IMG/VR virus record: IMGVR_UViG_3300046008_000055
Span: 1 to 20,381 of that record
DNA: 20,381 bases
Reading direction: 5' to 3' (one strand)
Origin: a virus
The notes under the pieces were generated by a model. It had not been told where the DNA came from and searched no databases. It worked only from the letters and a program-made list of their open reading frames with translations. Both the position numbers and the translations under genes were made by a program. Below, piece after piece: positions 1 to 7,436 of this stretch (within the stretch, counting starts at the first letter, position 1; every line of letters begins with the position of its first letter).

Positions 1-372
1 ATTTCTTGGTCTGAATCCTAGTTGTTTTGCTCTCGTTTCCCATCCACTACGCATAGAAGAAAACGTCACTTTTTTGCAGTTGCCTTGTTTAGCAATGCTC
101 TTGGCAAACTCAAGTCCAAAGGATAAGTCATCTGGGTTGCTTGAATCTAACCATGCTGCCCAAATGTGCATCTCTACACCATTAGGCTGTAATACAATAA
201 AACCTTTCTTTTCTGGCAATATCCACAACATAGAGCGTTGCTCGTAGCAGTCGCAATAGATGTCCTCTGCTAGCCATTCTGAATGACCTTTAGCACGAAC
301 CTTCTCAAGACCTTGGCGAACCCACCACCAGCAATGTCTTAGTTCGTTAGGCTGTACATACGAAAAGTCCAT
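1..372 (-). CDS. GNAT-like phage protein, 3' end cut by window edge
   Basis: An open frame of 124 codons starts at ATG 372-370 and runs without a stop to the left edge, so the C-terminus is missing. The start shares its A with the stop of the preceding gene (TAATG), which suggests translational coupling. The protein opens MDFSYVQPNELRHCWWWVRQ. It later has a segment WETRAKQLGFRPRN, which resembles the acceptor-side end of GNAT N-acetyltransferase folds (a Trp, then a helix, then xxLGF). Phages often carry such GNAT-like proteins next to tail genes. The substrate is unknown and I see no complete acetyl-CoA loop in this fragment. The assignment rests on the fold-like ending only; the reading frame itself is secure. 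Confidence 0.65.
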   Translation of the reverse strand, partial: MDFSYVQPNELRHCWWWVRQGLEKVRAKGHSEWLAEDIYCDCYEQRSMLWILPEKKGFIVLQPNGVEMHIWAAWLDSSNPDDLSFGLEFAKSIAKQGNCKKVTFSSMRSGWETRAKQLGFRPRN

Positions 373-674
373 TATCCCACCACGATGTATTTAAACGAGG
401 CAGCATGATTGCCAGAGCGATGATAAATAACTGCTGACCCTTTATTTAAAGTTTGCACATATAGATGCGCCATTTCTGTAGCACCACCTGAAGTTGTTGG
501 TGTAAATAAAATAACTGAATTAAAACCAATACGCTCATCATAAAGTATTGTAGTTGATACATGGTTTGTTGTAGTAAAGTCACCAGTATTGTTACTCTTA
601 CCCTCAACCAAATTGTTTACTACCTCGGATATTTCACGAGGATTAGAACCTGATGGGTTAAGTTTACGATACAT
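372..674 (-). CDS. Small conserved phage protein of the tail region, function unknown
   Basis: This 100-residue protein starts at ATG 674-672 in a TAATG overlap with the gp10-like gene and ends in a TAATG overlap with the GNAT-like gene. The N-terminal third (MYRKLNPSGSNPREISEVVN) is a charged, probably helical segment. The rest is rich in Thr, Val and Gly, looks like beta strands, and ends in hydrophobic residues (KYIVVG). The pattern of an N-terminal anchor followed by a small beta domain fits a virion accessory or decoration protein made with the tail hub. I recognise no catalytic motif. Its position between the hub and the GNAT-like gene is the only functional hint. Confidence 0.7.
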   Translation of the reverse strand: MYRKLNPSGSNPREISEVVNNLVEGKSNNTGDFTTTNHVSTTILYDERIGFNSVILFTPTTSGGATEMAHLYVQTLNKGSAVIYHRSGNHAASFKYIVVG

Positions 675-2104
675 TATCTAGTACCCTGTGGAATTATATC
701 AATATCAATACCAATTGCATTAGACCACCTGTCACCAGTAGGAATTAATGATAGGCGATGGTACTTACCACTACTACGCAATGCTACACGATTTTCGTTA
801 CTTGCTGGAATGTATGAACCTAACTGTGCAACTTCACTTAAAAGCATCCTAGATGCTATAGCAACGCTACCAGAGCCATTATCTACTACTGGTCGTGCTA
901 ATGTAACTACAGATGTGGCTTCACTTCCTATGTCACCAGTTTCAATTTGTGCAGTAGAGTTAGCGCCAGTAAAAGTTACTATCTTGTTATCTCTAGCGCC
1001 AGCAAATAAGAACTTACCGCCAGACCATAATGCATCATCTAGTGATGTAGTCAATGTGTCCATGTTGCCGTATAGGTCTAAACCTTCTAACGTCATACCA
1101 GCAGAGGCAGAGCTTGCTACTACATCAACGTCAGTTGTGCAGTAAGACCACTTCTGTACCTGCCAGTTATAAATTAGCAAAGTATTTTGTGCAAAGTTAT
1201 CAATAAACTTCCAAACCACAATCTTACGGAATGGGTCAATGGTTGATGACATTAAGTTTAGTTTTGATGGGTTGGCATTAGCATAGAACCATGAGTCTAC
1301 CTTTTGCGTACCAATAGCTGTAACGGTTGTCCCATCGCATGAATAGAAGCCATCAGCGCCTAAGAAGTATGTCATGCTGCCGTATTGAACAACGGTGTTG
1401 CCTTCTACGCAGCCTACACCACGACTAATTGTGTCAAACTGGAAGAACAATGGTGAACCGATATAAGACATCCGCACGATAGCACGGTCTAAAAATATTA
1501 GACCAACCTCACCACCGGTCATACCATGAATGTTGCCACCATCGCTAATTATTTGGTAGTCAGATTGTGATGCTGCGCCAGTAGTCCAGTTTGTTTCGTC
1601 ATTGATGTTAGACCATTGAACTTTATTTGCGTTAGTACCTGAATCTAAGCTAGAAGCCACTACAAAATCACGCACGACTGTTACATACTCTGCCACAGGT
1701 GCGTCAGCACTCAAGTCATCAAATGTTGAACTTGAGCCTAGCGTATAGCCTTGTAGTTTGTTGACGTTATTAGCTGCAATAATGGTGTTCCCAAATTGGG
1801 TAAAATTCCATTTAACTACACTAGAATAGTTGCCAGTTTTAGACACGTTGTCCATGCTCAAGTCAGCGCCATCAAACTTAAATAGCTTGGTAGCACCACC
1901 GGCAAATACTGTTGTAGTAGAACTAAATTTACTAGCAAATACGCTATTAAGGTCTTCGCTGGCAGCAGCAGAATAATCTACAGCAGTTGGGAATGGATTA
2001 TATCCTAATGCTGTTGGAACTACATTTTTTGCAACAGCCAAGTTTTGAGCAACACCGGCTAAATCTGGTGTCCACTCTGTAAATGCTATGCGTTGAGTAG
2101 CCAT
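674..2104 (-). CDS. P22 gp10-like tail hub / packaged-DNA stabilisation protein
   Basis: The frame is open from ATG 2122, but I place the start at ATG 2104 (MATQRIAFTEW). That codon overlaps the upstream stop as TAATG, as at many junctions here, and gives 476 residues. P22 gp10, which plugs the portal-adaptor channel after packaging, is of similar length. The sequence is mostly short beta strands with recurring Gly/Asp turns. A central stretch (VQWSNINDETNW, then GLIFLDRAIVRM, then a Gly-Cys segment and YFLGADGFYSCDG) matches the propeller-like layout of the Phage_stabilise family. No signal peptide or membrane segment is seen. Unlike in P22, it lies downstream of the fibre cluster rather than directly after the adaptor. 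A T7-like tail tubular protein is the main alternative. Confidence 0.7.
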   Translation of the reverse strand: MATQRIAFTEWTPDLAGVAQNLAVAKNVVPTALGYNPFPTAVDYSAAASEDLNSVFASKFSSTTTVFAGGATKLFKFDGADLSMDNVSKTGNYSSVVKWNFTQFGNTIIAANNVNKLQGYTLGSSSTFDDLSADAPVAEYVTVVRDFVVASSLDSGTNANKVQWSNINDETNWTTGAASQSDYQIISDGGNIHGMTGGEVGLIFLDRAIVRMSYIGSPLFFQFDTISRGVGCVEGNTVVQYGSMTYFLGADGFYSCDGTTVTAIGTQKVDSWFYANANPSKLNLMSSTIDPFRKIVVWKFIDNFAQNTLLIYNWQVQKWSYCTTDVDVVASSASAGMTLEGLDLYGNMDTLTTSLDDALWSGGKFLFAGARDNKIVTFTGANSTAQIETGDIGSEATSVVTLARPVVDNGSGSVAIASRMLLSEVAQLGSYIPASNENRVALRSSGKYHRLSLIPTGDRWSNAIGIDIDIIPQGTR

Positions 2105-2811
2105 TAAGCAGTCCGATTCCACATATAAACGACAACATACGGTTGGAGGTTTGCATTAGTTCCACTTACACCAGTTGTACTATTAGATACTGATATTCCT
2201 GTTGTAGCTGTGCTAGTGTTGTTTGTTTGTAAAGGCATCCTATCATCTAAAGATACTGGACCAGATGCGCCAGTATTAAGATGTGCTGTATAGGTATGTT
2301 GGTGTCCTGGGTCTGTTACTGTTGCAGTATGAGTATGGCTTACTACTACAGCATCAGCACTACCACCAGTTGCACCAGCAGTAAATGCACCGCCAACACC
2401 AACTAATACACGACCAGCACCAAATGCTACCCAAGTACCAAATCCTAATAATGTATTTGGGTTAGTTGATATTGTTGCGCTTGTATAGATAGAACCAACT
2501 GGATAAATAATGTCGCTAAGTATATTTTTAATAAATGCTGTTGTAGCGATTTGAGTATTATTTACATTGGTTGCAGCAGTAGGTGCGGTAGGTACACCTG
2601 TTAATGTAGTTGTACCTGTAACAACTAAGTTACCACCAACGGTTAAGTTGTCACCATCTGTACCAGCCTGTTGATCCTTGATCTGAGCCATTATTTCACG
2701 GATGGCATTATTAATTCCAGATGGCGCACAACCTTCCGCAATGTCTATGCCACCCACATCGGTATTGTTTGCTGCCGTTGCACTCCACTCACTTACCTTA
2801 TTTTTACTCAT
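2104..2811 (-). CDS. Tail fibre tip protein with collar/gp10-C-type domain and HxH motifs
   Basis: The 235-residue protein has three parts. Residues 1-50 form a virion-attachment segment containing GINNAIREIMAQIKDQQAG, common at the start of phage fibre proteins. Residues 51-95 are a Thr/Val-rich shaft. From residue 103, YPVGSIYTSATISTNPNTLL begins a tip domain like the C-terminal domain of T4 gp10 and tail-collar proteins. The pairs His159-x-His161 and His170-x-His172 match the metal-binding HxH signature that stabilises trimeric tips such as those of T4 gp12 and gp37. The protein ends in a hydrophobic strand (YVVVYMWNRTA), typical of trimeric tips. The likely role is receptor binding. The gene overlaps the gp10-like gene by TAATG. 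Confidence 0.8.
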   Translation of the reverse strand: MSKNKVSEWSATAANNTDVGGIDIAEGCAPSGINNAIREIMAQIKDQQAGTDGDNLTVGGNLVVTGTTTLTGVPTAPTAATNVNNTQIATTAFIKNILSDIIYPVGSIYTSATISTNPNTLLGFGTWVAFGAGRVLVGVGGAFTAGATGGSADAVVVSHTHTATVTDPGHQHTYTAHLNTGASGPVSLDDRMPLQTNNTSTATTGISVSNSTTGVSGTNANLQPYVVVYMWNRTA

Positions 2812-2814
2812 AAT

Positions 2815-3585
2815 CTATCCTTGTATTAACCATGTGTTTGATGATGCTGTCGGTTGAACCCAATAATTTGCCTGTACGTCTACATACCCTGCTACAACGT
2901 AATCTAGCTCTACATAAAGCAAGTTATCTTTACGAGTCCATGTGTTAGGCGATACTGGTGTATTAACCCATCCAGAACCTAGTATATGTCCGTTAGCAGA
3001 AAGATTTGCATAGCCTACAATAGCTCCACTAGCATTATATATTGCTGAGGCATTTACCACTACCTCTGCATTACATGTAATATATCCGGCAGATGATTGA
3101 ACCCTACTACCGTACGCAGTAACGGTTGCGTCACCAACAATATCCGCACTACCAAATGTTTCTCTGTAAGCAGTAGCAGTCAACGTGCCAGTTGCTACTA
3201 TATTTGCTACGCCTAGGTACTCTACACCACCTAATGCAGTTACTGTAGCAGTACAACTTATAAAGCCTTCAGACGTTCTAATTCTTATTGCTTGAGTACT
3301 TACGTCAGCATAAGCATTTACGCTTGCTACGGCTGTCCTAATGCGTGTTCCTGATGCATCTACGCTTGCATTTGCATTTATTATTGCAGATGTATATGTT
3401 ATTTTATATGCATTAGCACTAACAGTAGCACTTGCGGTGATTATTCCATTTGCATAACGTATTAATATGCCGTTAGCAGTTACAGTAGCAATTCCTGCAA
3501 TATCAGCAGATCCATCTACATAGCGAGTATCACCATACGCATATCCGTATATCCAATAATCATAGTCTACATAATTTGTTGACAT
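2815..3585 (-). CDS. 20-residue-repeat beta-solenoid-like virion protein
   Basis: This 256-residue protein is built on a strict 20-residue repeat. Residues 28-207 hold nine consecutive units, for example IITASATVSANAYKITYTSA (48-67) and IINANASVDASGTRIRTAVA (68-87). The unit consensus is a hydrophobic residue at position 2, Ala at 6, Val/Leu at 8 and Ala or Gly near 10-12. Residues 1-27 are Tyr/Gly/Asp-rich. Residues 207-256 contain two copies of a Trp-Val...Ser-x-Asn-Thr-Trp motif. Two strands per unit would suit a beta-solenoid or stacked fibre shaft. The gene sits among fibre genes, between a membrane-protein gene and the collar-type fibre, so a fibre or adhesin role is likely. I do not recognise a named family. 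Confidence 0.75.
   Translation of the reverse strand: MSTNYVDYDYWIYGYAYGDTRYVDGSADIAGIATVTANGILIRYANGIITASATVSANAYKITYTSAIINANASVDASGTRIRTAVASVNAYADVSTQAIRIRTSEGFISCTATVTALGGVEYLGVANIVATGTLTATAYRETFGSADIVGDATVTAYGSRVQSSAGYITCNAEVVVNASAIYNASGAIVGYANLSANGHILGSGWVNTPVSPNTWTRKDNLLYVELDYVVAGYVDVQANYWVQPTASSNTWLIQG
2965..3504 (-). repeat. Nine tandem 60-bp coding repeats (20 aa each)
   Basis: Residues 28-207 of the 256-aa protein divide into nine units of exactly 20 codons with no insertion or deletion. The repeat is clear at the protein level. At the DNA level it has drifted, with words such as 'gcagtaacagtagca' recurring in diverged forms, so these are old duplications rather than a fresh slippage tract. 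Confidence 0.8.
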
Positions 3586-3588
3586 CTA

Positions 3589-3873
3589 TTACCCTAATAA
3601 GCTAACGGTAACAAATCCTACTAAGCCACCTAATGTAGTTGCCACCCAATCCCAAAAGTCTGCTGTGTGCTTGTCAGGATGTAGTGCATCGTATATCTCT
3701 TTAAGTAGCGCAATAATAGCCACCACTAGGATGGAGTAAGCGCCAATGAACGGTGTTAATACCGCCGCAATGATAAAACCTGATAGGAAATGCATTTGCT
3801 TGTCACAAGGTACTTTGCACACGATGCAGAACTGGCTCAAAAAAGCGTTTACTTTAGCTATCAGGTTTTCCAT
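3589..3873 (-). CDS. Small multi-pass membrane protein, possible lysis/holin candidate
   Basis: This 94-residue protein has hydrophobic segments at about residues 29-41, 43-57 and 77-93. They are separated by a polar loop holding KEIYDALHPDKHTADFWDW. The DKQMHF start of the first segment, the KEIYD motif and the T-A-D-x-W-D motif are typical of a small family of phage and bacterial inner-membrane proteins (YfiM/VanZ-like in appearance). No signal-peptide cleavage site is obvious. It lies inside the fibre cluster four bases upstream of the repeat protein. Phage lysis genes are often small membrane proteins near tail genes and no other holin is visible, so a holin or antiholin role is possible but unproven. 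Confidence 0.75.
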   Translation of the reverse strand: MENLIAKVNAFLSQFCIVCKVPCDKQMHFLSGFIIAAVLTPFIGAYSILVVAIIALLKEIYDALHPDKHTADFWDWVATTLGGLVGFVTVSLLG

Positions 3874-3875
3874 TG

Positions 3876-4088
3876 TTATTCCTCTTTAGGTTCTAGTGCT
3901 GTCTTTAACAACTTGATAAACGCATCTTTACCTACATTTAATTGTTGTAGTTGAAAGTTTGTGCTACCTATCTTACGGTCTAGGTCTAGGCAATGGTTAA
4001 ATAGTGCCACCTGTTCCTCATTAAAGTTATTAGCGTCATACTCTACTTCATCTATCGTAACGATTTGGGGCTGTTTGTCTTTTGCCAT
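3876..4088 (-). CDS. Short conserved phage protein (70 aa), DUF6447-like in appearance
   Basis: The 70-residue protein begins MAKDKQPQIVTIDEVEYDAN and continues with a predicted long amphipathic helix (residues 22-65) containing LDRKIGSTNFQLQQLNVGKD. A strong Shine-Dalgarno AGGAG precedes ATG 4088. The layout of a short beta hairpin followed by a coiled-coil-like helix is common in small phage proteins encoded next to tail fibres; I tentatively associate it with the DUF6447-type family. Function is unknown. It is separated by two bases from the membrane protein downstream, so the two are probably co-translated. Confidence 0.75.
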   Translation of the reverse strand: MAKDKQPQIVTIDEVEYDANNFNEEQVALFNHCLDLDRKIGSTNFQLQQLNVGKDAFIKLLKTALEPKEE

Positions 4089-4106
4089 CTCGTATCTCCT
4101 ATTAAT

Positions 4107-5117
4107 TTAAGCAGCTTCTAAGGCAGCCACTTTAGCCTTTAATTCGTCTATCATTGCTTGTTGTTCTTGTATTGCTTTTAATAACATAAACGGTAAAACA
4201 CTTGCTTTTAATGTTTTATAAGCTATGCCATCTTCTGATGGATGTAATGCGTCTTGCACAAGACCAGGGAAAACTTTTTCAACTTCTTGAGCAATCAATC
4301 CAATTTCTTTTGGTGTGCCTTCTTCGTGAGTATTCCAGTTATATTTTACAACACGCAATTTACATAAATCATCTATGTATCCATCTCTAGTAGATTCAAT
4401 GTTTTTCTTTAATCTTTCATCTGAAGAAAAAGTTGATACGCCATTACCAAGTAAATAATATCCGAGTGTCCCTGCTGTAGCATATAAATGATATGAGTTA
4501 TTTGTATTACAATTAGCACCAAGAACTGATTGGTATACTCCATTTCCTGCCGTATTATTTGTATTGCTTGCATACATTAATGCGGTAGAAGCTGTTTGGT
4601 TTTTAACAAATGTACCTAATGCACTTGCTGTCGTAGTCCCCACCAACAAATTCCCACTAGCATCTAGTGTCATTGCTTGGGTAAAGGTAATAGCGTTACC
4701 TGCTGTGCTTACCGCCGTTGGACTTTTATACCAAACGTGCTGTTGACCATCTTGCTCATATCTTGTTGCCCCAACTGACGGCAATGTATTTCTAAAACGC
4801 CAAGTGCCCCCAGTTGACAAGTAAGCGTTCATAGCTATACCAGCTGACCACCCAGACGTAATGCCATCACCGTAAACTGCACCTGCAAGACCAACTTCAA
4901 CGGCACGCCCAACACCCCAAGCACTAGGAGTTACACCTACACCCACGTTGCCTGATGCGTCTTTAATCAGCCCGCCGTTGCCTACGTTTAATGTGTCTGT
5001 GCTTGCGTCACCGAGTATGGTGTTACCCGTTGTGGTGAGGTTTACGATGGTCTCTGTACCTGTGTTGGTAAGACCTGGTGTGGTGATTCCTAGCGTCCCG
5101 TTGAGTTCGATGGCCAT
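4107..5117 (-). CDS. Tail fibre with C-terminal S74 self-cleaving chaperone domain
   Basis: The 336-residue protein has a Gly/Thr/Asn-rich fibre body (residues 1-230). It ends in a Peptidase_S74 intramolecular chaperone domain starting at about residue 231 with SSDERLKKNI. In this family Ser232 and Lys237 form the Ser-Lys dyad that cleaves the chaperone off once the fibre has trimerised. The later EIGLIAQEVEKVFPGLV segment and the C-terminal coiled coil (about 311-336) are also diagnostic. The N-terminal phrase LNGTLGITTP resembles LNGTLGATTP in the fibre protein at 6876-7427, pointing to shared modules. The mature product would be a receptor-binding or side fibre of about 230 residues. Confidence 0.88.
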   Translation of the reverse strand: MAIELNGTLGITTPGLTNTGTETIVNLTTTGNTILGDASTDTLNVGNGGLIKDASGNVGVGVTPSAWGVGRAVEVGLAGAVYGDGITSGWSAGIAMNAYLSTGGTWRFRNTLPSVGATRYEQDGQQHVWYKSPTAVSTAGNAITFTQAMTLDASGNLLVGTTTASALGTFVKNQTASTALMYASNTNNTAGNGVYQSVLGANCNTNNSYHLYATAGTLGYYLLGNGVSTFSSDERLKKNIESTRDGYIDDLCKLRVVKYNWNTHEEGTPKEIGLIAQEVEKVFPGLVQDALHPSEDGIAYKTLKASVLPFMLLKAIQEQQAMIDELKAKVAALEAA

Positions 5118-5118
5118 A

Positions 5119-5367
5119 TTAAGCTCCTACTTTCGCTACCTGTTCTTGATAAGCAGCAACCACTTCAGGTGTCCATGCTACATTGCATATAGCAGTAACA
5201 TTGTCAGGAATACCTGTTAAGTCTGATGCTGGGGCTAGGCTAGAACGGTGATAGGTTTGTGCTATCTGCTCACCATCTTTTAAAATACGAGTAGCCTCAC
5301 GGTAGAGGATAGTGCCGTTCTCCGTAATAGTAATCTGGTCAATTGTCTTAGTTTCTGTTAATGCCAT
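5119..5367 (-). CDS. Small fibre-associated conserved protein (82 aa)
   Basis: The 82-residue protein MALTETKTIDQITITENGTI... has an N-terminal beta-strand region with a Tyr-Arg-x-Ala-Thr-Arg-Ile-Leu-Lys-Asp-Gly motif. A His-Arg pair and a C-terminal helix (PEVVAAYQEQVAKVG) follow. Small proteins of this kind are regularly found beside fibre genes in podoviruses and siphoviruses. A role in fibre assembly or attachment is plausible, but none is demonstrated. It has a good ribosome binding site (AAGGAG before ATG 5367). Its stop lies one base before the S74 fibre start, so the two are likely translationally coupled. Confidence 0.75.
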   Translation of the reverse strand: MALTETKTIDQITITENGTILYREATRILKDGEQIAQTYHRSSLAPASDLTGIPDNVTAICNVAWTPEVVAAYQEQVAKVGA

Positions 5368-5389
5368 TTGTGTTTCTCCTTTGTGTCCG

Positions 5390-5410
5390 ACTACACTAAT
5401 ATGGTGTAGT
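5390..5410 (-). other. Perfect 7-bp inverted repeat after a fibre gene
   Basis: ACTACAC (5390-5396) and GTGTAGT (5404-5410) are exact reverse complements around a 7-nt loop. In the transcript this hairpin begins at the stop codon of the fibre gene above it. No T-run follows, so it is more likely an mRNA-processing, stability or attenuation element than a full intrinsic terminator. Confidence 0.5.
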
Positions 5411-6024
5411 TAATCGTAAGTAATATAACTAAAAATATAGGTTTTTGAACCTGCAACTGAAGCATAAGTTGGAATAATAATATATGCGTTTGATGTTGTT
5501 CCAGCACTATTTCCTACATAACCAGCTTTAGAATCAACATCATTAGCACAAGTACCTGCTCTATTATTAGCAGCATTTTGAGCAAAAGGTAATGTAAAAT
5601 TCATGTAAGCTAAAGTTGAACCTGTTGTTACATTTATAGTAAAAGTGCCATTTAATATAGTTTGCCTACCTATTTTTGTATATGTACCATTTGCTAATGT
5701 TGGTGTGCCTGTAATGTTAATCAACGAGCCAACAGTTGTTGTCCAAGTACCTTCCTCATAATCATCTAGCGTATTAGCATTTGTACTGGCTGATTGTGTG
5801 GCAGGGAATGTGATACCTGCGCCTGATGCACTTGGAGTAGCACCACCGACACCGATGGTTGTTCCCACTACTGGGAGTGTTAATGTCTTATTAGTAAGAG
5901 TATCCGTTGTTGCTTTACCAACCAGCGTGTCCGTAGCACTTGGTAACGTGATGGTTGCTGTGACTGCGTCTGTGGCTTGTACTGTGGTTGCGCCTGAGGT
6001 TGCCCCAGAAATTATAACTGGCAT
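5410..6024 (-). CDS. Short tail fibre / adhesin protein
   Basis: The 204-residue protein has a low-complexity Thr/Ala/Val shaft (residues 1-80) and then the segment NANTLDDYEEGTWTTTVGS, a phrase widely shared by phage fibre and appendage proteins at the start of a beta-sandwich tip domain. GTYTKIGRQTILNGTFTINV follows as part of the same tip. The end (YIFSYITYD) is a hydrophobic strand. It starts in a TAATG overlap with the 88-aa gene. The likely role is host-surface recognition. It lacks an S74 or metal-binding tip, so trimerisation would be intrinsic or chaperone-assisted by a neighbour. Confidence 0.8.
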   Translation of the reverse strand: MPVIISGATSGATTVQATDAVTATITLPSATDTLVGKATTDTLTNKTLTLPVVGTTIGVGGATPSASGAGITFPATQSASTNANTLDDYEEGTWTTTVGSLINITGTPTLANGTYTKIGRQTILNGTFTINVTTGSTLAYMNFTLPFAQNAANNRAGTCANDVDSKAGYVGNSAGTTSNAYIIIPTYASVAGSKTYIFSYITYD

Positions 6025-6290
6025 TATTCTTCTCCTCTTATTACATTACGAGCTTCAGCTCTTAGTGCTTTAACCGCTGTAGTATCTTTGTCGTAGTCTG
6101 CTGTCATCATGTAATCTGTTGATGCTAGGTAGGCTAGTGCCTCTTGACGCTTAACTTCTGCTACTTGTTCTGCTTGAACTAAGGTTAGGTCGTATGTGAC
6201 TTGATTGCCGTCAGCATCAAAGGCATCATCGCCAACTGTGCGAACCACTTGTGGATATAGTTTATAGATTGCATTTGTTAAATTCATCAT
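6024..6290 (-). CDS. Fibre-associated small protein (tail-fibre assembly-like)
   Basis: The 88-residue protein starts at ATG 6290 within an ATGA overlap with the preceding fibre gene and ends in TAATG with the next fibre gene. Its C-terminal half (VKRQEALAYLASTDYMMTAD, then AVKALRAEARNVIRG) matches the helical 'YLxxTDWxxxxD...RxxxRxxI' motif of phage tail-fibre assembly and accessory proteins. The N-terminal half has an Asp/Gly turn-rich segment. Being sandwiched between two fibre genes supports a chaperone or assembly role, but I infer this from the motif and position only. A second in-frame ATG lies three bases downstream. Confidence 0.75.
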   Translation of the reverse strand: MMNLTNAIYKLYPQVVRTVGDDAFDADGNQVTYDLTLVQAEQVAEVKRQEALAYLASTDYMMTADYDKDTTAVKALRAEARNVIRGEE

Positions 6291-6859
6291 GCTGCTATCT
6301 CCATAAGAGTGATAGTAGATGAGCCAGTATTACCCTGTTGAGCGCCTACTGATGCCGCATTGGTTTGGTTGGCAAACTGAGTCTTGTATGTTGTTGCAGA
6401 AGTAGTGGCTGGCGAATCTAAATATTGAATAGTTGCTTGAACATAAACCTCAAGTAGTGAATTAGTATATCCCAAAACATAAGTAAACTGCCCTAAATCT
6501 GTTGAATTTCTAAAAACTTTAGTATTTACACCATTTTGGGTATGCCCTGCCGACTTATAAAAAAGTTGGCTTACAGAAACTAATATTTTGCTTGTAGCAC
6601 TTGTTGGTGTTATTGTTGCAGTTAATCCTGTATCAGCATAAGTCGTTGTAGAATTATTGACTTGAGTGGAGTATGCTCCTTGAACCACTTGCAACACACT
6701 ACCAGTAGGCAAAGAACCTTTACTCAAGCCAGTTACCGCTACACCTGATGATGTCACAGCAATCTTAGTAGTGCCACCGCTTTGTATGTTTAAATCGCCC
6801 GATGTGTCTGCTGTCTGGACTATCCCAGCAGTTAATGATGCGTTGATTGAGCTTGCCAT
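6287..6859 (-). CDS. Tail fibre protein with beta-sandwich-type tip
   Basis: The 190-residue protein starts MASSINASLTAGIVQTADTS, a common phage fibre opening. A GGTTKIAVTSSGVAVTGL repeat-like shaft segment follows. From about residue 55 there is a C-terminal beta domain in which ITPTSATSKILVSVSQLFY and the ending STITLMEIAA are typical of small knob domains in phage receptor-binding proteins. A Shine-Dalgarno AGGA is present upstream of ATG 6859. It is one of at least four separate short fibre genes in a row that share compositional style but differ in tip, as expected for a modular adhesin cassette. Confidence 0.8.
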   Translation of the reverse strand: MASSINASLTAGIVQTADTSGDLNIQSGGTTKIAVTSSGVAVTGLSKGSLPTGSVLQVVQGAYSTQVNNSTTTYADTGLTATITPTSATSKILVSVSQLFYKSAGHTQNGVNTKVFRNSTDLGQFTYVLGYTNSLLEVYVQATIQYLDSPATTSATTYKTQFANQTNAASVGAQQGNTGSSTITLMEIAA

Positions 6860-6875
6860 TATTTGTTATCCTTTA

Positions 6876-7427
6876 TCATAGTACTAACCAGCTATAACCT
6901 GATGGAATTGTCACGACCACACCACCGTTAATTGTGATTGGTCCTTTACTTATCGCAGACTTACCCGTTGATAGCGTATAACTTGTAGTAACAACTAAAC
7001 TATTTTCATTAAATACTGTATCGCCACCAGCACCAGTAGCACCGCCACCAATAGAACCCCATGCTGATCCGTTATAACCTTCAAATGCTTGAGTAGTACT
7101 ATTTAACCTTAACATACCGCTAGCAGCAGTAGGTCGTTGACCTGTCGTACCAACAGGAGTAATGATCGCACCCGTTGCAGCCGTGCCTACAACCCCTGAA
7201 AACGTACCTGTTGTAGCAGATACAGCCGCAGGGGTTGTTGCGCCTAGAGTACCGTTGAGTGCTGTGCCTGTGATAGTGCCACCATTGATGGTAGCAGATG
7301 TGATTGTTAAGGCAGCAGCAGTATCACCTGACTGCAATTTATCCGAGTTTAAGTTTACAAAGTTAGCATCAACCTCGTTGTGGGTGAGAGCCGACCCCTT
7401 ACCTGCTCTGGTTACAATGGTACTCAT
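6876..7427 (-). CDS. Tail fibre protein, N-terminal attachment type
   Basis: The 183-residue protein begins MSTIVTRAGKGSALTHNEVD (then ANFVNLNSDK), a widespread N-terminal module by which phage fibres join the virion. A Thr/Gly/Ala-rich shaft (residues 35-100) includes LNGTLGATTP, similar to the S74 fibre. Residues 100-130 (RPTAASGMLRLNSTTQAFEG, then YNGSAW) are a phage fibre motif. The C-terminus is a short beta segment (ITINGGVVVTIPSGYSWLVL). It is the first fibre gene after the head-tail connection genes, so it may be the anchor for later fibres. Confidence 0.82.
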   Translation of the reverse strand: MSTIVTRAGKGSALTHNEVDANFVNLNSDKLQSGDTAAALTITSATINGGTITGTALNGTLGATTPAAVSATTGTFSGVVGTAATGAIITPVGTTGQRPTAASGMLRLNSTTQAFEGYNGSAWGSIGGGATGAGGDTVFNENSLVVTTSYTLSTGKSAISKGPITINGGVVVTIPSGYSWLVL

Positions 7428-7436
7428 AACTTACCC

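Noticed and set aside
810-1145. Plus-strand ORF of 111 codons opposite the hub gene
   Set aside because: It is the antisense shadow of a well-supported gene, low in complexity (Ser/Pro/Val-rich), without a ribosome binding site.
2965-3504. CRISPR-like periodicity from 60-bp spacing
   Set aside because: The period is in-frame and protein-level, there are no identical direct repeats separated by unique spacers, and no cas genes.
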